From assembly GCA_022578605.1 (NCBI GenBank), contig MU394051.1:496001-560000 (forward strand): a DNA stretch of 64,000 nucleotides. The letters are read 5' to 3'. This stretch comes from Camillea tinctor (Eukaryota > Ascomycota > Sordariomycetes > Xylariales > Xylariaceae). Both the position numbers and the translations under genes were made by a program. How positions within the stretch are numbered: the first letter of the stretch is position 1; the number at the start of each line of letters is the position of its first letter. Shown here piece by piece: positions 35,967-46,924 of the stretch. The notes under the pieces were generated by a model, which saw only the letters and a list, made by a program, of their open reading frames with translations, did not search any database and was not told the DNA's origin.

Positions 35967-38900
35967 TATGATTATGGTAATTTGTTGTCCAATTGACACA
36001 CTTTCTTGAGCGAGATGAGGTATATGAAGTTGGAAATGTCGAGACGCATTTCAAATGAAGGCCCAATCGCGATTTGAGAGGTGTTTAGAGTTGTACTAAG
36101 AAATTTACAGCTGCACACAGCTGCAAGAAGTAACCAACTTACGTACATGAGGTACGGAGTACCTAATCACGGACCCCCATCTCATATACCTAGTATTACC
36201 TACTGTAGGTTAGGTACTAACCTAATTTCACTTCGCTTATCCGAGCCGCATCATCATGGCAATTTATTGCCTTGTAAGTCTTAGCGATCAGCTCGAGCAG
36301 TGCAGCATTCTAGTAGAATGTATATTATGCAATTACTAAATAGGTAGGAAGAAGTCTTAGTTAATTTGAAGACTTAAAAAAGTAATATTATCTTGTTAAG
36401 TTTGTTTTCCCTGTCGTGTCGAAAGCGATTATTTTAATGTTGGATTGCGTCCATGGCTCTAGCTACCGTAACTAAGTTGGCACGTACCCAAGCGGTTAAG
36501 CCTTATCACCAATCTCATTGTTGAGCACACTATACTACTTACCTAAGATAGTATGAGTACCTAGGTTAGGTCCTTGACTACCTACATAGCTTGGTGTATT
36601 ATATGAGGTCTCAACGTGGTCCTTAATAGTATTGATTGCTAAACTTAAACTCAGGGCAAACCTGCCTAGGTAGGTATGGACTACGCTACCCCCTCGTACC
36701 ATTATTTATACATATCTTACTCAGTTTTGAAATCGCAAGTTCATTCTCTAGCGTCCCTGTTCCTGCATTTGGTGCATGTATAACAAGCAGGGATCCTAAT
36801 AGCCAATCACAACCTTCACATCATTGATGCTCCGAAGGCTAGTCATAGTCTGGATAATTGCCTATGCACTGGGCCTCTTTGTAGGTAACTCGAGTCCAGC
36901 AGGGGAGATACATAAGACGCAGACCTCAAGTACATAAGTAGGAGTTGTTTGAGAACTATCTTTGTCCAACAGTCCTCAGCGGATATGAAGTGGTCGAGGA
37001 ATTGCCAAGAAGAACGAACCTGGTTATATACCGTACATACCTACCTAACCTACGCACTTATGATCAGGGGAGAATAGGAGGAAGAGTCTGCATATAGGGG
37101 CTAAAAAAAGGGTGCAGAACCTAGGTATACTATCAAGTGTTTCAGGTACAACCAATCTGACCTTAACCGACCGGTGTTGGGCGTCTATGTCTTATCGATA
37201 AGAAATAGGGGCCGTGAAGCAGGGGTCAACGGGAAGATCGAGTGGGTGTGGTCGCCCCAGGTGTAGACGGGCTTACGTCAATGCGTACCATTCCACATCC
37301 CAGGTCGTCGATCTGTGCTTTAAGTTCCATGCGGGTGATCATTAGAATGTTCCCCTAGTACCCTCCGAATAATCAGCCGGATTGGAACCTTGCTGTACAC
37401 TGGCATTTTGGCAAACAGCCACAGTTGGATTAGGCCGTGCTACAACGAGTAGTGTAGTGTAAAGTGTAGAAGTAAAAGAGCCTCCTCCTTCTAACCTTAT
37501 CTAGTGTTACTATGTCCCTGGCATGTATTATATATATTGGATTCTATCCTTTGCTTTCTCTTTGTGCCTGCGCCTTGTTGCCCGAATCCTGCAGGTTGAG
37601 GAATGACCAAATGTACGGAGTATCGTGCACAGCATCTAACTAACCCCCAACTACCTATAGATGCCGTACGAGGTGGCACTTCTGTTGTGTCCGTCTTTTT
37701 GCTAAAGCAAAATGATCAATACGACGCTCACCTTGGCACGTCTTACTGATCCCGTTAAAAAAACGTTCCGTGTATGCCTGGGTGGTGCGATCTCGGCTTG
37801 GATCTGACTCGATTTTCTCGAACCGAACAGGTCGGTGCTACTGGTACCGACTATACGGTTCCTCTTTGACTGCTACCTTTCGGTAGTAGATGCTCTTTTA
37901 TATTATCAACACCGACAAAACCGGAGAGAAGAAGGAGAAAAAAAAAACTCCTGAGTAGGTTTGAAAGTGGGTAACTGCGCTGTACACTACACTAGATACT
38001 ACACTACATACGCAGGTGGCTCAAGGTGGTCATTCCTGTTTGTAGCAATCTTGAACAGCGGAGAATTTCTGATCGAATTAGAAAAGAATCCATGATCGGG
38101 CTTATGAATTTTCCTTAAAAAAAAGGTTATAGACAAACTGTGGTATGTAAAAGCATGCAAGTGTTTAAACTATTGATATGGGGTAATGTTGAGCTGTGCT
38201 TACTTACATTGATACAACATCTATCCTCGCTTGGCCCTCGTCCCAAAGCGGAGGTTTACCTACCTATTGTTCAACTACAAATGCATATAGCCTTCAGAGA
38301 AACAAATATTGATATCCGTGGTACATGTATTGCTTGACTGCAGTGGAACTCACTCGATATTGCTGGGCTTTTATTCCCGCATGCATCATATCGATTGAAT
38401 CTCTGAACTTACATGTCTAGAAGAGGCCAAGCAATGTCGATTTTATAGTAAATTCTTTAAAATCGAAGTTAGTAGTCTGAAGATAGCGTGAGATGTAAGA
38501 TAAGATGGGTTAGTTAAGAGGCAGCAATGCAAACCCCGAGGTATGCTAACTACCAATCGAGTTGAAGAGAGCAAGTGATCACGAAACGACAGCGGCTCTG
38601 GATAGTAGGTTGAGGAATACGCGAGGGCTATTCAGCCAGTCCGGTTAGGGCGCATCCGAATTCCTGCTTTCCATGGATCCATCTATTAATGTAGTCGGGA
38701 CTGAGGGACGCTTCACATGCGCATAAACGACTTACACAAAGCGCGCTAAGTACATAGGTACACCACATTACCCCGGCAGCCCGGAGCTCCCTCAGCGGAC
38801 TTGTAGTGAAGTCTAGTCTGGTCCGTCATCTGATTTGGCGCGCGTTTCGAAACACCACACCACCCCCCTTTTTTTGCCCCTAATAGTGGGGTTGGGCTTA

Positions 38901-41078
38901 AAATGGGAAAAGCTGCTAAGAAGGCAGAAAAGGAAGGGAAGGTCTGATGTTTGATCAACTGCTAGGATGTTGGGTCTGCCGGGCAATTCGGGATATCACT
39001 GGCCAGTAAGATCTTGTCGTAGAACCAACCAGAATAGCCCAACTGCCTTGGGATATATTAAACCTCGCCTAGGGTAGTGATAATGATAGACAAGATCTAT
39101 GATTATCAAGGGACTTCATTCTTCGTTTTTATTCTCTTCTTGAATTCTTTGCTTTTCCGCAATCAGTTTACCGGGAATGATTACGTTAGGTAGAGATTAA
39201 TCCCAACCTTGCTCTACGTAGGAGGTGCAGATTAGGTAGGTTAGCAGGTAAGCTAGTACCTACTGATATCCAACTGAATTCTTGGTCTGAGACTGGGTGG
39301 CTAAAAAACTTACTTCAGCCACGCAATTTTTTCCCAGGCCTCTGTAACCACCTACTAAGTACCTACCTAGCTTGCCTAGTAAAAGACACTAAGACATTTA
39401 TGAAAGAGTCATAGGTGATTTTCTTTTACCAGAAATGTTTTCTTTGCTTTGTTGTGCCTTGCTTTGTGTGCGGAAAAATGTTTGAAGCTTGAAGACTCGT
39501 CATCCAATGACGGGCGCCTCGTCTCGTTTCCAAATGGGGTCAGCGTATGTGTGTGGCTGTTGAGCAACGGTTGCATTCTAGCCCCGGCCTGCGCTTGGCA
39601 AAATTAATGGACTTGCGACCTGCACAGCGCACATGGGCATTTGCTAGAGAAATGGGAGTGGGGTTCGATCCCCACATACGATTCTGGATTTGAAGTATTA
39701 CAGGAGCTAAGAGTGGGTCCCTACGGTCAACCAAACCCCCTTTAGGAAGTTTCCCAAGTTGTCATAGGTAGAACAAGAAACGCTGCCAATCAAGTAGGGG
39801 ACAGGGGATGGGTACAAGTAAAATGGTTGTTGTTTCACGAGGATGAAAGTACCTGGATACAAAATTTCAACTTGGGATTCTGACGACCGCATAGTAGACA
39901 AATAATAATAGGTTGTCTAAGATCGGTGACCGGGGGAGGATCTTAGACATGGGGAGGTAAATGCATGTTCGGACGAGGTAGTGGCGACTTGGGTAGAATG
40001 CTGAATGGGAAAAATAACCTACACTACGGGGCATACATCATATATACCTGCCCCAGGTCCTGCTTGCCCTCAATGAATCGACCTTTTAAAAAGTTGTGAT
40101 TGCCCGTTTTACCAGTCAAGACGTGGGGTATCCTTTTTTTTTTATTTTTTATTTTTTCCATTCTTTTTCTTTCGGGGTTTATCCAGTGACAAGCTGCACT
40201 ACCAATCTTCCAGCTTCGTTTCCTCAACGACCACCTTATTCCTACAATTCACCCTCACCCATTCATCCGTCTGGGACGCATTCGTTCTTGGTTGTTCTTT
40301 TGGCCACCTCTTTTTCCTGGTCACCTACAGTCGTTTATTTTTTTTTCTCCTACACTTCACGTACACAATCATTCTTTTCTCTCTCTCGATCCGATCCCTA
40401 CGTGAGAATCGACCTATCAACCTATCGATCTATCAATCACTCACTACAACTCAACCTTGACTGGCAACAACATCTTTCCTTCTTCAGCCTCGTGCAAAAC
40501 CAGCCACGAACATTCGGGATTGATTGTAAGTAACATAGTCTTTTTCCATATGAGTCAAGCCAAGTGTTTGTGTGTATTGTTCATTGTCGATTGTTTATTA
40601 TTTTTATTCATGCGCACACCACCTCGTGACAAAGGTCACGCTGTTCGAGTCCATTCATGCATACTCTTCATTACCCACCACACTTTGAGCAACACTACGA
40701 ATTCTTTGATCCTTGTACAAAGAGGAACACGTCTATTCATATCATAAATCACCTGCTCTACCCAATCTATTTTGTATTTTATGGAGGATTTTTATATATT
40801 ACCTCTATTCTAGTCATTCTCTACATGCCTATTTTTCCATTTTATACTTCCAACTATATTTTCTATTCTTCATATCAACTTTGACAACGAATCTTTACTA
40901 CTCTTCAGGTCAATATTATAAAAAAAGAAAAATACTCAGCAGGATTATTTTTATCATTTGCTTTCCCTCGAGGGGATTCAATGCTAACCGTACTTTTTTA
41001 TAGCACCGACTAAGTTTTATTTCTTTTCCTGTGGAGAGATTTGAACTCCGTCCACGAATAGCTGGTTCTACCGTTAAG
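35967..41078. other. Long intergenic region and glucanase leader
   Basis: More than 5 kb without a credible gene. 36-39.5 kb is AT-rich with many ACCTAGG/TAGGTAGG words (for example 36560, 36665, 39235, 39360). 39.5-39.95 kb holds a tRNA-like T-arm sequence and a perfect 10-bp hairpin. 40.1-41.07 kb is T/C-rich, a long 5' UTR and promoter for the GH55 gene. GTAAGT at 40526 and CTTCAG near 40911 could bound a leader intron. Confidence 0.5.
39915..39948. repeat. Perfect 10-bp inverted repeat with G-rich loop
   Basis: GTCTAAGATC (39915-39924) and GATCTTAGAC (39939-39948) are exact reverse complements with a 14-base loop of sequence GGTGACCGGGGGAG. Confidence 0.9.
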
Positions 41079-43898
41079 ATGGGGCTTTCTAAGATCCTCA
41101 CCACTTCCCTCTTGGCATTACGCCTTTTCACCAGCGTTGCTGGTGCTACCTCTACCTCTGCTCTCGAGCAACGACAGGATACCGGTTCGAGCTACTGGGT
41201 TTCGACTATCGAGCGCCAGGGAGTTGCGGTATTCGGTGAGACTGGTCATAAAGTATTCCGTAACGTCAAGGATTTTGGCGCCAAGGGAGATGGAGTGACC
41301 GATGATACCGCCGCCATCAATCAGGCTGTTCAAGACGGCCCTAACCGTTGCATCCAGAACTGCGACTCCCGAACCAATGCCCCCGCTCTCGTGTATTTCC
41401 CTCCTGGTACCTACCTTGTCAGCTCATCCATCATCCAGACCTACTACACCCAGTTCGTTGGCGATGCCGTCGATGTCCCCACTCTCAAGGCAACTGCAAA
41501 CTTCGATGGAATGGCCGTTATCGACGCAAACCCCTATGACTACAACTCGACCCAGGACCCGCCGCCCAACTGGTACATCAACCAGAACAACTTTTTCCGT
41601 CAGGTCCGCAACTTCATTATTGATATCAAGGACATGCCTATCAACAAGGGTGCCGGTATCCATTGGCAAGTCGCTCAAGCCACCAGTCTACAGAACATCG
41701 TCTTCGAGATGAATGCCGACACCAGTGCCGAGAACGTCCAAAAGGGTCTTTTCATTGAGAATGGGTCTGGTGGCTTCATGGCTGACCTCACGTTCAACGG
41801 TGGAGGTATTGGTGCAGACATTGGCAGCCAGCAATTTACCACTCGCAACCTGACCTTCAACAACTGCAACACTGCCATCCATCTGATCTGGAACTGGCTT
41901 TGGCTGATGCAAGGTATCACGATCAATGGTGGTCAGGTTGGTATTAACATGACTAGTGATAGCCTGGAAACCATCAAGGTCGGATCCCTGCTCCTTGCTG
42001 ATAGCAAGATCTCCAACGTTCCCGTTGGCATCAGCACACTCTACAATCCTGAACAGGCCGATACAAACAACACTCTCATCGTTGACAACGTAGACATGAG
42101 CGAAGGTGTACCGACCGCTATCCAGTACGCGAAAGACGGAACCGTCCTTCTCGAGGGAAACCAGGTCGTTGCAGGATTTGTCCAGGGCCGTGACTACAGC
42201 GGAAGTTCTGGTAAAGCCATCCAGACCACCCAAAATGCTATCGAGAAGCCCGATGTCCTCCTCGCCGCCGATGGAAAGATCTTCACTCGTGTCAAGCCCC
42301 AGTACGAGACCGTCGCGTCTAGCAACTTTGTTAGTGTGATGTCAGCTGGTGCCAAGGGTGATGGCGCAACGGATGATACTGCTGCGATCCAGAAGGTGTT
42401 TGACAACGCCAAGGACGGCGATATTATCTATTTCGACCATGGAGCGTACTTGATTTACGATACTATCAAGATTCCCAAGAACATTAAGATCACTGGAGAG
42501 ATGTGGCCGTTGTTGATGGCTGCTGGCGACAAGTTCACTGACGAGGCTAACCCTGCCGTCGTCCTCCAAGTAGGCGAGGCCGGTGATGTTGGTACCGTTG
42601 AAATGTCTGACCTGATCATCGAAACCAAGGGTTCTCTTCCTGGAGCAATTCTCATGCAATGGAATTTGGCTGGATCTGAGAATGGTGCTGCAGGCATGTG
42701 GGATGTTCACTTCCGTATCGGTGGAACTTCCGGAACTGAGTTGCAATCTGACAAATGTTCGAAGAACCCCAACGTGACTACCACCCCTGACTCGGAGTGC
42801 ATGGGTGCGTTCATGATGCTTCACCTCACCCAGACAGCCTCAGCATACATTGAGAATTGCTGGTTTTGGGTCGCCGATCATGAACTTGACCTCGAGGACC
42901 ATAACCAGATCAATATCTACAATGGCCGTGGTGTGCTTATTGAGGCACAGAACCCGGTTTGGCTTTGGGGTACTGCTTCCGAGCACAGCGTCCTCTACAA
43001 CTACCAGATGTCTAACGCTAAGAACACATTCATCGGGCTTGCACAGACTGAGACTGCATATATGCAGGGCAACCCAGATGCCACCCAGGGAGTGACGGTG
43101 CTCGAAGGCTTCTTCGACCCAGACTTCAAGGCTTCATGTGATGGCACTTCGGATACTTGTGCCCGAACCTGGGGAATGCGTGTCACGAACTCGTCTGACA
43201 TCTTCGTCTATGGCGCTGGCATGTACAGTTTCTTCAACAACTACGCACAGGAGTGCGTCGATGCTCAGAACTGCCAGGACAACATGATGTCTATTGAGGA
43301 TTCGAGTGTTCACCTCTTTGGCATTAGCACCAAGGCCAGTGTGAACATGCTGACCCTAGATGGCCAGTCGATAGCTCTTGACAAAGACAACAGAAACACC
43401 TTCTGCGCGGCGATCGCTAAGTTCGAATCCAATGGATCGGGCTCTGGAACGGGCTCTGGAACAGGATCGGGAACGGGATCTAACTCGAGCAGTACTCAGG
43501 CTGCTTCGACTGCAGTCCCCACATCTACCGCTCCTGCCACCGCTCCAGCACAGACGTCGGGATCAACATCGGTTGCCATCCCGACGACGGTTGCGGGGGG
43601 CAGCTCCGAGACTGGCTCTTCTGCTGACACCCCGGCGGCCGGCACCCCAGCGGCTACCGACGGTACCCCTGCCCAATCTACACCTACTACAGTGGCCGCA
43701 CCTACAGGCAGCTACGTTCAGCCTGGTGGTGAAGTAAGTGCCACAAGTGTTCAGAGTGCTCCGCCAGCCGCCACACCGGCGACTTCGGAAACTGCCATCC
43801 CAATCCCATCAAATACTGTGGGTAATGATGAGGGCACTCCGGTGACTGTTACGGTTACCGAGACAGTCACAGCAACTGGCAGCTGCTCGTCGTCGTGA
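41079..43898 (+). CDS. Secreted glucan 1,3-beta-glucosidase, GH55 (exo-beta-1,3-glucanase)
   Basis: Intronless coding region, 939 aa from ATG 41079, which begins a signal peptide (LLALRLFTSVAGA) followed by a Kex2-like QR. The frame is open upstream only from GTG 41031. Two pectate-lyase-like beta-helix domains show matching starts, DFGAKGDGVTDDTAA near residue 65 and AGAKGDGATDDTAA near 425, the hallmark of GH55. WLWGTASEHSVLYNY carries the conserved Glu/His region of the active-site cleft. From about 785 a Ser/Thr/Pro/Gly-rich tail (GSGTGSGTGSGTGS) follows; it lacks a hydrophobic end, so no GPI anchor is evident. It releases glucose from beta-1,3-glucan in walls. The frame continues after the stop; see the finding. 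Confidence 0.95.
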   Translation: MGLSKILTTSLLALRLFTSVAGATSTSALEQRQDTGSSYWVSTIERQGVAVFGETGHKVFRNVKDFGAKGDGVTDDTAAINQAVQDGPNRCIQNCDSRTNAPALVYFPPGTYLVSSSIIQTYYTQFVGDAVDVPTLKATANFDGMAVIDANPYDYNSTQDPPPNWYINQNNFFRQVRNFIIDIKDMPINKGAGIHWQVAQATSLQNIVFEMNADTSAENVQKGLFIENGSGGFMADLTFNGGGIGADIGSQQFTTRNLTFNNCNTAIHLIWNWLWLMQGITINGGQVGINMTSDSLETIKVGSLLLADSKISNVPVGISTLYNPEQADTNNTLIVDNVDMSEGVPTAIQYAKDGTVLLEGNQVVAGFVQGRDYSGSSGKAIQTTQNAIEKPDVLLAADGKIFTRVKPQYETVASSNFVSVMSAGAKGDGATDDTAAIQKVFDNAKDGDIIYFDHGAYLIYDTIKIPKNIKITGEMWPLLMAAGDKFTDEANPAVVLQVGEAGDVGTVEMSDLIIETKGSLPGAILMQWNLAGSENGAAGMWDVHFRIGGTSGTELQSDKCSKNPNVTTTPDSECMGAFMMLHLTQTASAYIENCWFWVADHELDLEDHNQINIYNGRGVLIEAQNPVWLWGTASEHSVLYNYQMSNAKNTFIGLAQTETAYMQGNPDATQGVTVLEGFFDPDFKASCDGTSDTCARTWGMRVTNSSDIFVYGAGMYSFFNNYAQECVDAQNCQDNMMSIEDSSVHLFGISTKASVNMLTLDGQSIALDKDNRNTFCAAIAKFESNGSGSGTGSGTGSGTGSNSSSTQAASTAVPTSTAPATAPAQTSGSTSVAIPTTVAGGSSETGSSADTPAAGTPAATDGTPAQSTPTTVAAPTGSYVQPGGEVSATSVQSAPPAATPATSETAIPIPSNTVGNDEGTPVTVTVTETVTATGSCSSS

Positions 43899-44829
43899 GA
43901 AGCGACAACTAGTGCGAGCCCTACAAGTACGCGGTCAACAAAAACTACTACTACTACTACGACGACTGCTACTATAGACGGCTGTGGGTGTTGTGTATGA
44001 ACAAAAAATCTTTTCCGCTTTGTTACGCTATATACCCTGGATTGAGGAGGCAACTTGTTCAAGAGACCTGTTCTTTTTTTCTTCTTCTTTGGCCCAAGTG
44101 GCATTTGGAAATATTTTCTTCTTCACTTTCTTCGCACATGATAGGGTATTGGCATTTGCGGCACCACAGGGCGGCCAGGAGTTCGGGTAAATATGTAAAC
44201 GGATTTCCTGGCATGGGCAAGATCCATTAGCAAATTCTGATGGCCAGTGATGCAAATGGTTGGGCGGTTGCGAAACCAGTTCGTTTCTTTTAGCTTAGAG
44301 CTGCATCAATAAAAGAATGATGTTATGAACATATATATTCCTTGCATATGTGAATATGGTAGACTTATTGAGCATGTGACCGACCTAGTAGGCAGGTAGG
44401 TTAGGCCTAGAACCATCTCCTTGAAGTCAATACCATTTATTATGTACTACCTAGATAATTAATAGCACTGGGTGTTTAGTGTGGCTGAGCTAGCGCCACA
44501 TTTAGTCACACCTTGGATGATGTGGCAGTTGCCTGTGCTTGGACAAGGGACAAGGAATAAGTTCCGTAAACGTCATGGCTACTTAAGTAACTCATTACTA
44601 TAGTCGATTTACTGCTACTACATCTACTACATAACTTAATCTACAACTTATTTTTTTCTCTTGTAGTTCTAAACTTTTATCCTCTCTTTTTCTTTTTTTA
44701 CTCAAGTCCCAACTCAATCAACCTTAACAAATAAACCGTCCTATTCTACCTAAATTATCCATTATTAATGGTATTTTCTTTTCCTTTTGAAACCCCCAAG
44801 TGAAAGCCAATGTGTCTTCTTCCTTTACC
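43899..44829. other. Intergenic, tandem gene spacer
   Basis: 43899-44000 keeps the glucanase frame open with a Thr-rich (ACT)n stretch to a second TGA. The rest is 3' UTR and then the T-rich promoter and leader of the FIT gene from about 44.6 kb. Nothing else seen. Confidence 0.6.
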
Positions 44830-45969
44830 ATGGACGATACCTCCTCTTCCTTAAGAACCCGAACAACACAGCATGGCAAAATGGCCGGCGACGAACCCAA
44901 CGGCTATTCTTCACCGACACCCTCCTCGTCCACGCAACGCAACCCTCCGCACCTACCCACGCCCCTCGAGCGCCTCGTCCTCCTCGCCTACCCGGCCGTG
45001 CTCACCTTCGGCACCGTCTTCGCAGCCCTGAACCCCGAGTCCCGCGCGGCGCCCTACGACGCCGCGCGCCAGTCCCACCCCCAGCACGCCGCCCCCGCCT
45101 ACTTCGCCCGCAAGGACAACCTGCTCAACGTGCTGTTCGTCAAGCGCGGCTGGGCCTGGATCACCGCCGCGCTCGCCGCCTTCCTGCTCCTGGAGAAAGG
45201 CGCCGCGGCCGCGATAACCACGCGCCACAGGGCGCGCTCCGGCCTGCGGTGGGCCCTCGTCACCGGCTGGTGGGTCCTCGTCACCCAGTGGTGCTTCGGC
45301 CCCCCGCTCATAGATCGCGGCTTTAGGTTCACCGGCGGACGCTGCGAGGACGCGGCTGATGCGCTGAGGGGCGGCGAGGCCGGGGGCAAGGAGTTCTTCA
45401 CCGCGGTGGCGTGTAAGACTGCCGGGGGCAGATGGAGCGGTGGGCATGATATCTCGGGGCATGTGTTTTTGCTTGTGCTGGGGAGCTGGTTCCTTATCCA
45501 GGAGGTCGGGTGGGTGCTCCTCCGTGGGGGCGCGTTCGGTGCCGCGGCGAGGGAGGAGAGGTGCGTGGTTATGGATGATGGGGCGGTTAAGGGCGCGGGG
45601 GTGGAGGCGGAGAGGGGGCAGCGGAGGGAAGGGGGTTTGGGCGTGGGGAGTAAGTTTGCGTTGGTGGTGGTGGGGTTATGTTTGTGGATGCTGCTCATGA
45701 CGGCGATTTACTTTCACACGTGGTTTGAAAAGGTGAGTTTTATTAATCTCTCGCTCTTTTGTTATTGCGTGTGGCTTCTATCCGATATGGAGAGGGAGCA
45801 AGGGGGAGGGGGGATTCCCTACAAGAACTTGTCCCAGGATATACGTGCAATGCTAATAGATGAACAGTTCACCGGTCTGTTGGTCGCTTTCATGGGGATA
45901 TACCCAATCTACATCCTCCCAAGGACGTTACCAGCATTGAGGGCCATCATAGGATTGCCCGGCATATAG
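44830..45969 (+). CDS. scs3: FIT family protein (fat storage-inducing transmembrane protein, Scs3-like)
   Basis: Exons 44830-45732 and 45868-45969 with a 135-bp intron (GTGAGT...GAACAG), giving 334 aa; splicing yields HTWFEKFTGLLVAFMGIYPI, the family junction. ATG 44830 is chosen; M18 of the product is another option. Several hydrophobic helices (around 45-65, 105-125, 215-235, 275-297, 305-322) mark an ER membrane protein. The conserved catalytic-type histidines are in GGHDISGH (H206, H211) and IYFHTW (H296). FIT proteins act as acyl-CoA diphosphatases in ER lipid homeostasis and droplet budding. The domain QWCFGPPLIDRGFRFTGG is diagnostic. Exon 1 is GC-rich. The intron length is a multiple of three and carries no stop. 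Confidence 0.93.
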   Translation: MDDTSSSLRTRTTQHGKMAGDEPNGYSSPTPSSSTQRNPPHLPTPLERLVLLAYPAVLTFGTVFAALNPESRAAPYDAARQSHPQHAAPAYFARKDNLLNVLFVKRGWAWITAALAAFLLLEKGAAAAITTRHRARSGLRWALVTGWWVLVTQWCFGPPLIDRGFRFTGGRCEDAADALRGGEAGGKEFFTAVACKTAGGRWSGGHDISGHVFLLVLGSWFLIQEVGWVLLRGGAFGAAAREERCVVMDDGAVKGAGVEAERGQRREGGLGVGSKFALVVVGLCLWMLLMTAIYFHTWFEKVSFINLSLFCYCVWLLSDMEREQGGGGIPYKNLSQDIRAMLIDEQFTGLLVAFMGIYPIYILPRTLPALRAIIGLPGI

Positions 45970-46924
45970 CGGGGAGCTTAACTCAGAAGGCAGACCAGGA
46001 CAAGGGTAGAGGAGGAAACACTAGATGGCAATAATTAGAAAGTACAGATAGATACAGGATCATCACGAGTCATGAGCGAGGCATCAAGGGTCATCTGTGT
46101 TATAGCATTTCAATTTCTGTGACTCTGATCCACATTTTGTAAAAGTCAAGCATGCATTAGCCTGAATAGATATGTACAACCGCGTCGCTGAGGTCACTCG
46201 ATAGCATTTTTTAATAAGTAGGTCAACTTGGTAGGTCGACCCAAGTTGACCTGCTCAGACACCTCCCCCTGATAATAGCCACTGTGCAGTTAGATCTACT
46301 TTCATGTACTATAAGTAGGTACCTAGGTACTTTTTCCTAACTGGCAGGTGCCATTCTACGCATTTTGTGCATGTTTGCTCTTTCCTAAGATATCTTGTAT
46401 ACATCAACGCGACTGCCCCCCTTTTACCCCTTTTCAGCACTTGCCCCTGCACTTTCAGGAATGGTGTACTAGACCATGGGTACATGACAGTACGTACCTT
46501 GTAAACAAACAATGGAACTGTTTTTGATGTATCAATACGTATTGGTATCAATGGTACCTAGGTACTTAGTACAATTGTAATTCTGCAATCTACTCCTAGG
46601 CTGCTTACGTTAGTATAGGGGTAAGGGATGGCGTACGGTCAGGGGGGCACATGGCAAGGTGCGTCTCGAAGATGGATCCAAGTGCATTGATGGAGCATGG
46701 TGTTCAAATAATATATTTTATTCTAGACATGCCACCTATAAGGAAATAAATATCCTCATTTGTTTAGCGAATGTGAAAGTTGTTTTAGGGTTTTAGGATA
46801 ACATTACTCCAGACTCCGTGCTGAAGGCTAGGGGTGTTCGGTAGTGATAGTGGAATAGAAAAGGTGATAATAATCCAATGTAAACTAGCAACTATGAGTA
46901 GAAGGGAGAGTAAATGCCCTGAGT
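45970..46924. other. Convergent intergenic region
   Basis: 3' flanks of the FIT gene (+) and the acetyltransferase gene (-). Contains the 12-bp hairpin at 46220-46252 and two GGTACCTAGGTAC palindromes at about 46318 and 46553. No coding signal. Confidence 0.6.
46220..46252. repeat. Perfect 12-bp inverted repeat
   Basis: AGGTCAACTTGG (46220-46231) and CCAAGTTGACCT (46241-46252) are exact reverse complements around a 9-base loop (TAGGTCGAC). It lies about 250 bp after the FIT stop codon. Confidence 0.92.

Noticed and set aside
39542..39683. Possible tRNA ending at the T-arm GTGGGGTTCGATCCCCAC
   Set aside because: An acceptor match (AGCGTAT with ATACGAT, 6 of 7) exists only with a 140-nt span, and no proper D arm or anticodon arm with T33 can be folded.
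44787..45698. Arg/Pro-rich frames overlapping FIT exon 1
   Set aside because: Same GC-bias artefact; the FIT frame carries the family motifs.
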